DNA from: an uncultured Draconibacterium sp.
GTDB lineage: Bacteria; Bacteroidota; Bacteroidia; Bacteroidales; Prolixibacteraceae
Reading direction: 5' to 3'
Length of the DNA: 64,000 bases
NCBI GenBank assembly: GCA_947492175.1
Contig: CANLMQ010000010.1
Span: 133,530-197,529 of the forward strand
The notes beneath the pieces were generated by a model, which did no database searches, was not told the origin of the DNA, and worked only from the letters and a program-made list of their open reading frames with translations. Every line of letters begins with the position of its first letter. Position 1 is the stretch's first letter. The translations under genes and the position numbers were made by a program. Shown piece after piece: positions 61,872-64,000 of this stretch.

Positions 61872-63089
61872 TTACTCATTTAATGATTTGAGTAACATCA
61901 TGGCATCATTAAATGCGATATTGGCACTCTCAAATTTTTCTTCATAGTTCCTTTCAGACTCAACAATTTTCAACCATATCGAATCCTGAACTAATTTAAT
62001 TTTAGTAGCTTTTTCAGCAGCAGCTTTGCCATAAATATGTTTCTGCTCAGCGTAATTAGGATTAGCTTTGGGAGAATTAGAATTAGATGGAGCATCTGGT
62101 CTCCTTTGTCTCTTTAGGCGACTGTTGGGATAATAAGGAGGTTCCATTTTCATTGAATTATATATACTGTCCTTTTTTTCCAAATAGCTTTCAACCAACT
62201 CTAATGTTTTTATATCAGTAGAAATCCATCCATTTCTTTGCTTCATCCAATTATTCCACAGATTCTCAAATTCGTTATTTAAATCCATACTCGTTGAATT
62301 CAAATCATTATAGAATGAGGTAAAAAGCAAATCAAAATATATGTCAAAACCTTCTGCAAATTCCTTCCAAAGGGTTGCATCAGTAGGATAAAATCCAGTG
62401 TTACGAGATTTTACTTTTGAATCTTTGCCAAATAAAATACTGATGTTCTCCGATATACCTTTGTGCCATCCTTCATAGAACATTTTCGAACCTATTATTT
62501 GAGGCATATAATTATCTACAACTGCTGCGTAATTTTGGAAAGTATATTCTCTACTAAAATTTTCAACTTTTTTCCATTCGTCTGTCAAATCAATCTTTAC
62601 AACATTATTTCCTTTTTCTTCCAAATTCAGACCTACTGAGTTTGCTGCTTGTACCTCAAATATCATATTGACTCTTTGGGCATCATGAATTAAATTCTTG
62701 GAATCAAATGAATCTAACTCGTTAATAGTGAATTCTTGCTGGCATGTAATTGATTCTCCCTGATTAAGTGTTGAATCAGATGTCAAAATGGATAATGGTA
62801 TCGTCTTAACAAAGTTATTCTTGTAACGAAGTTCAAGTCTATTTGAAATTATATATTCTTCAAAATTTTGCTTCGTATTATTGGTTAGTGTGTAATTCGT
62901 ACTCAGTATAATTCCAGTATAAAATTGAGGATGATAGTAAGAACTCTGAAAATATCTGCTGTTCTGATTCTCAATGGGAACTTTCTGCAATACTTTGGAA
63001 TAATTAAAACCAGTCTTATTGTCCTCGATTTTAATTCCACTACAAGAAATTGCAATAACAGCAATAAATAGTAGTACAAGTTTTTTCAT
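61872..63089 (-). CDS. lipoprotein of unknown function
   Basis: 405 residues. Signal peptide with lipobox AISCS (Cys at about 16). The body has a beta-rich N-terminal half (LTNNTKQNFEEYIISNRLEL) and helical C-terminal half with a Pro/Asn-rich linker (RRPDAPSNSNSPKANPNY). No known defence lipoprotein matches. Divergent from the small XRE gene. Confidence 0.65.
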   Translation of the reverse strand: MKKLVLLFIAVIAISCSGIKIEDNKTGFNYSKVLQKVPIENQNSRYFQSSYYHPQFYTGIILSTNYTLTNNTKQNFEEYIISNRLELRYKNNFVKTIPLSILTSDSTLNQGESITCQQEFTINELDSFDSKNLIHDAQRVNMIFEVQAANSVGLNLEEKGNNVVKIDLTDEWKKVENFSREYTFQNYAAVVDNYMPQIIGSKMFYEGWHKGISENISILFGKDSKVKSRNTGFYPTDATLWKEFAEGFDIYFDLLFTSFYNDLNSTSMDLNNEFENLWNNWMKQRNGWISTDIKTLELVESYLEKKDSIYNSMKMEPPYYPNSRLKRQRRPDAPSNSNSPKANPNYAEQKHIYGKAAAEKATKIKLVQDSIWLKIVESERNYEEKFESANIAFNDAMMLLKSLNE

Positions 63090-63179
63090 AGTAGTGTTAG
63101 AAGTTGATTCACCCCAGCCCAGAGTGAAGGTTTATTTACAACAAAACGTGAGCTGAAACCTATATAGGCTTACGCTTAT

Positions 63180-63243
63180 GTTATCATATATGATAACCGA
63201 TTAATAAAGATAAAACAAAATCTTAGTTGTCAGAAATGATAAC
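63180..63243. promoter_or_regulatory. two 18-bp operators for the small XRE protein
   Basis: GTTATCATATATGATAAC (63180-63197) is a perfect 18-bp palindrome. GTTGTCAGAAATGATAAC (63226-63243) is a near copy, ending two bases before the ATG at 63246. Centre-to-centre spacing is 46 bp. The first site could also control the divergent lipoprotein gene. Confidence 0.75.
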
Positions 63244-63245
63244 TA

Positions 63246-63473
63246 ATGAATTTAGACCAGCTTCAAAATAAGATTGGTGAAAGAATCCGAATTTTGAGGG
63301 AGTCCAAGGGGATTACCCAACAGAATCTGGCTGCCATCTGCAATTTTGAAAAGGCTAACCTTTCTCGTTTGGAAGCTGGAAGAACAAACCCAACTATTTC
63401 CACTCTTTATAAAATTAGTCAGGCTTTAAAGGTCAGTATTTCAGAATTAGTTGATGTTGAAGATGCTAATTAG
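63246..63473 (+). CDS. small XRE-family regulator, controller-like
   Basis: 75 residues, a bare XRE helix-turn-helix: GERIRILRESKGITQQNLA, FEKANLSRLEAGRTNPTIST, LYKISQALKVSISELVD. Size and twin operators are like controller (C) proteins of restriction-modification systems or phage-type repressors. The next restriction genes are on the opposite strand beyond the lipoprotein gene, so the link is inference. Confidence 0.88.
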   Translation: MNLDQLQNKIGERIRILRESKGITQQNLAAICNFEKANLSRLEAGRTNPTISTLYKISQALKVSISELVDVEDAN

Positions 63474-63484
63474 CAATCCAAAAT

Positions 63485-63793
63485 TTACCCGGAGAGGAAA
63501 ATCTCATTGGACTTGATTTCAATGAGCTTGGAATAAATAATAGTTGACCACTTGCTAAGCATTTCATCCAAATTGATGTAAGTAGTTTCTTTTACTGCAT
63601 TTTCCAGCAGCTCAAAATATTGCTTATACAGAGTTTCTGACTTTGCTTCAAATCCTACCAGTGTCAAAATGACTTCACTGATGTTCAATGTGTAATTGTT
63701 GCAGTCAAATCCTAAGTTTTCAAAGGCAAGTATTAGAACCTGATTACGAATTTGCTCAGCAATCAGATGAAGTATAAGTTGTTTTGTTTTCAT
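63485..63793 (-). CDS. hypothetical protein
   Basis: 102 residues from the ATG at 63793 (MKTKQLILHLIAEQIRNQVL). Helical, with conserved-looking LNISEVILTLVGF and LDEMLSKWSTIIYSKLIEI. No family is recognised. Convergent with the XRE gene. Confidence 0.5.
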   Translation of the reverse strand: MKTKQLILHLIAEQIRNQVLILAFENLGFDCNNYTLNISEVILTLVGFEAKSETLYKQYFELLENAVKETTYINLDEMLSKWSTIIYSKLIEIKSNEIFLSG

Positions 63794-63880
63794 GATTAAT
63801 GTTTTGAGATTTAATAATAGGTAGGGCAATGAATACTGATTGAAAATTCGATATTCGTTGTGATAGGTATGGGTTTAATG

Positions 63881-63919
63881 AAAAAAAACAGCCTATATCT
63901 AAATGATACAGGCTGTTTT
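63881..63919 (-). terminator. intrinsic terminator serving minus-strand transcription from beyond the window
   Basis: AAAACAGCCT (63885-63894) pairs with AGGCTGTTTT (63910-63919). On the minus strand the stem is followed by an eight-T run, so it would stop transcripts entering from the right. Confidence 0.6.
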
Positions 63920-63930
63920 GACCTTGGCTA

Positions 63931-63974
63931 TTTCGGTCTGACCGTGCCACACATTTCGGTTGAAACCGTGCCAC
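63931..63974. repeat. tandem 20-bp repeats resembling an IS21-like terminus
   Basis: TTTCGGTCTGACCGTGCCAC (63931-63950) and a near copy at 63954-63974 (TTTCGGTTG, then AAACCGTGCCAC) lie at the window edge. Multiple terminal repeats of this kind, with CCGTGCCAC cores, are seen at ends of IS21-family elements; no transposase is visible in the window. Confidence 0.45.
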
Positions 63975-64000
63975 TTTGAGAGATGGTGCAATTATACAAA

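Overview
The window is a piece of a Bacteroidota chromosome, probably a marine or sediment Marinilabiliales/Prolixibacteraceae-type anaerobe or facultative anaerobe. The reasons are the AT-rich DNA, the many TAnnTTTG -7 promoter boxes with TTTG about 18-20 bp upstream, the Bacteroidota-type tyrosine integrase, the DUF2723 glycosyltransferase and the PadR/PspC pair. Assignment below phylum is inference from gene content.

Region 1 (1-11.7 kb) looks like a cell-surface glycan decoration locus. It has a tandem array of large membrane proteins that fuse a YidC/Oxa1 insertase-like domain to a periplasmic alkaline-phosphatase/sulfatase-superfamily domain: two complete copies and, in the first 33 bases, the tail of a third. 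They are followed by a small lipoprotein, a large lipoprotein with a GH16-like EIDIE motif, an AlgI-type MBOAT O-acyltransferase and an AlgJ/AlgX-like SGNH protein. The last and the GH16-like protein share an unexplained helical motif.

Region 2 (11.8-25 kb) is mostly housekeeping: SLC12-like transporter, coaD, a thioredoxin-fold exported protein, Nudix, pyrE, SRPBCC protein, birA, rsfS, ftsH, LUD protein, cdsA, pssA, and an NtrC-type response regulator without a DNA-binding domain.

Region 3 (25.4-39.6 kb) is a coherent sulfur-energy block. One minus-strand operon encodes a PsrABC/PhsABC-like molybdoenzyme, two YeeE/YedE sulfur-transporter halves and two membrane-anchored rhodanese-fold proteins that lack the active-site Cys but both end in AGGC. 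A second minus-strand operon encodes an SQR-like flavoprotein, a DUF1641 protein, a TusE/DsrC-like protein and a DsrE-like protein. Between them, on the plus strand, lie a Rieske protein and a fusion of cytochrome b with an 11-12 heme cytochrome c. A Crp/Fnr regulator with an N-terminal Cys cluster and mobA flank the block. A plausible circuit is sulfide oxidation to sulfane sulfur by SQR, sulfur relay by TusE/DsrE/rhodanese proteins, sulfur-compound reduction by the Psr-like enzyme, and quinol oxidation by the Rieske/cytochrome b/multiheme protein.

Region 4 (39.6-48.4 kb) holds an exported protein with four LE[IL]E[DN]WM repeats next to PadR and PspC genes, a stand-alone receiver, a 2-hydroxyacid dehydrogenase, a small membrane protein, a MutT-like Nudix protein, a helical protein, a DUF2723 (TMEM260-like) O-glycosyltransferase and tRNA-Gln(TTG).

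Region 5 (48.4-64 kb) is an integrated island beginning at tRNA-Gln with a tyrosine integrase. Its cargo looks like a defence island: a decayed gene; a ubiquitin-like conjugation operon (DUF2188, multiubiquitin-type Ubl, DUF6791-ThiF E1-like protein, DUF6527 protein); a divergent XRE-ImmA/IrrE regulator with a PIN-domain partner; a type I restriction-modification operon with a predicted extra PD-(D/E)XK protein and an extended HsdS; and a small XRE protein preceded by two 18-bp operators. The window ends in repeats resembling an IS21-like terminus. The right end of the island is not seen.
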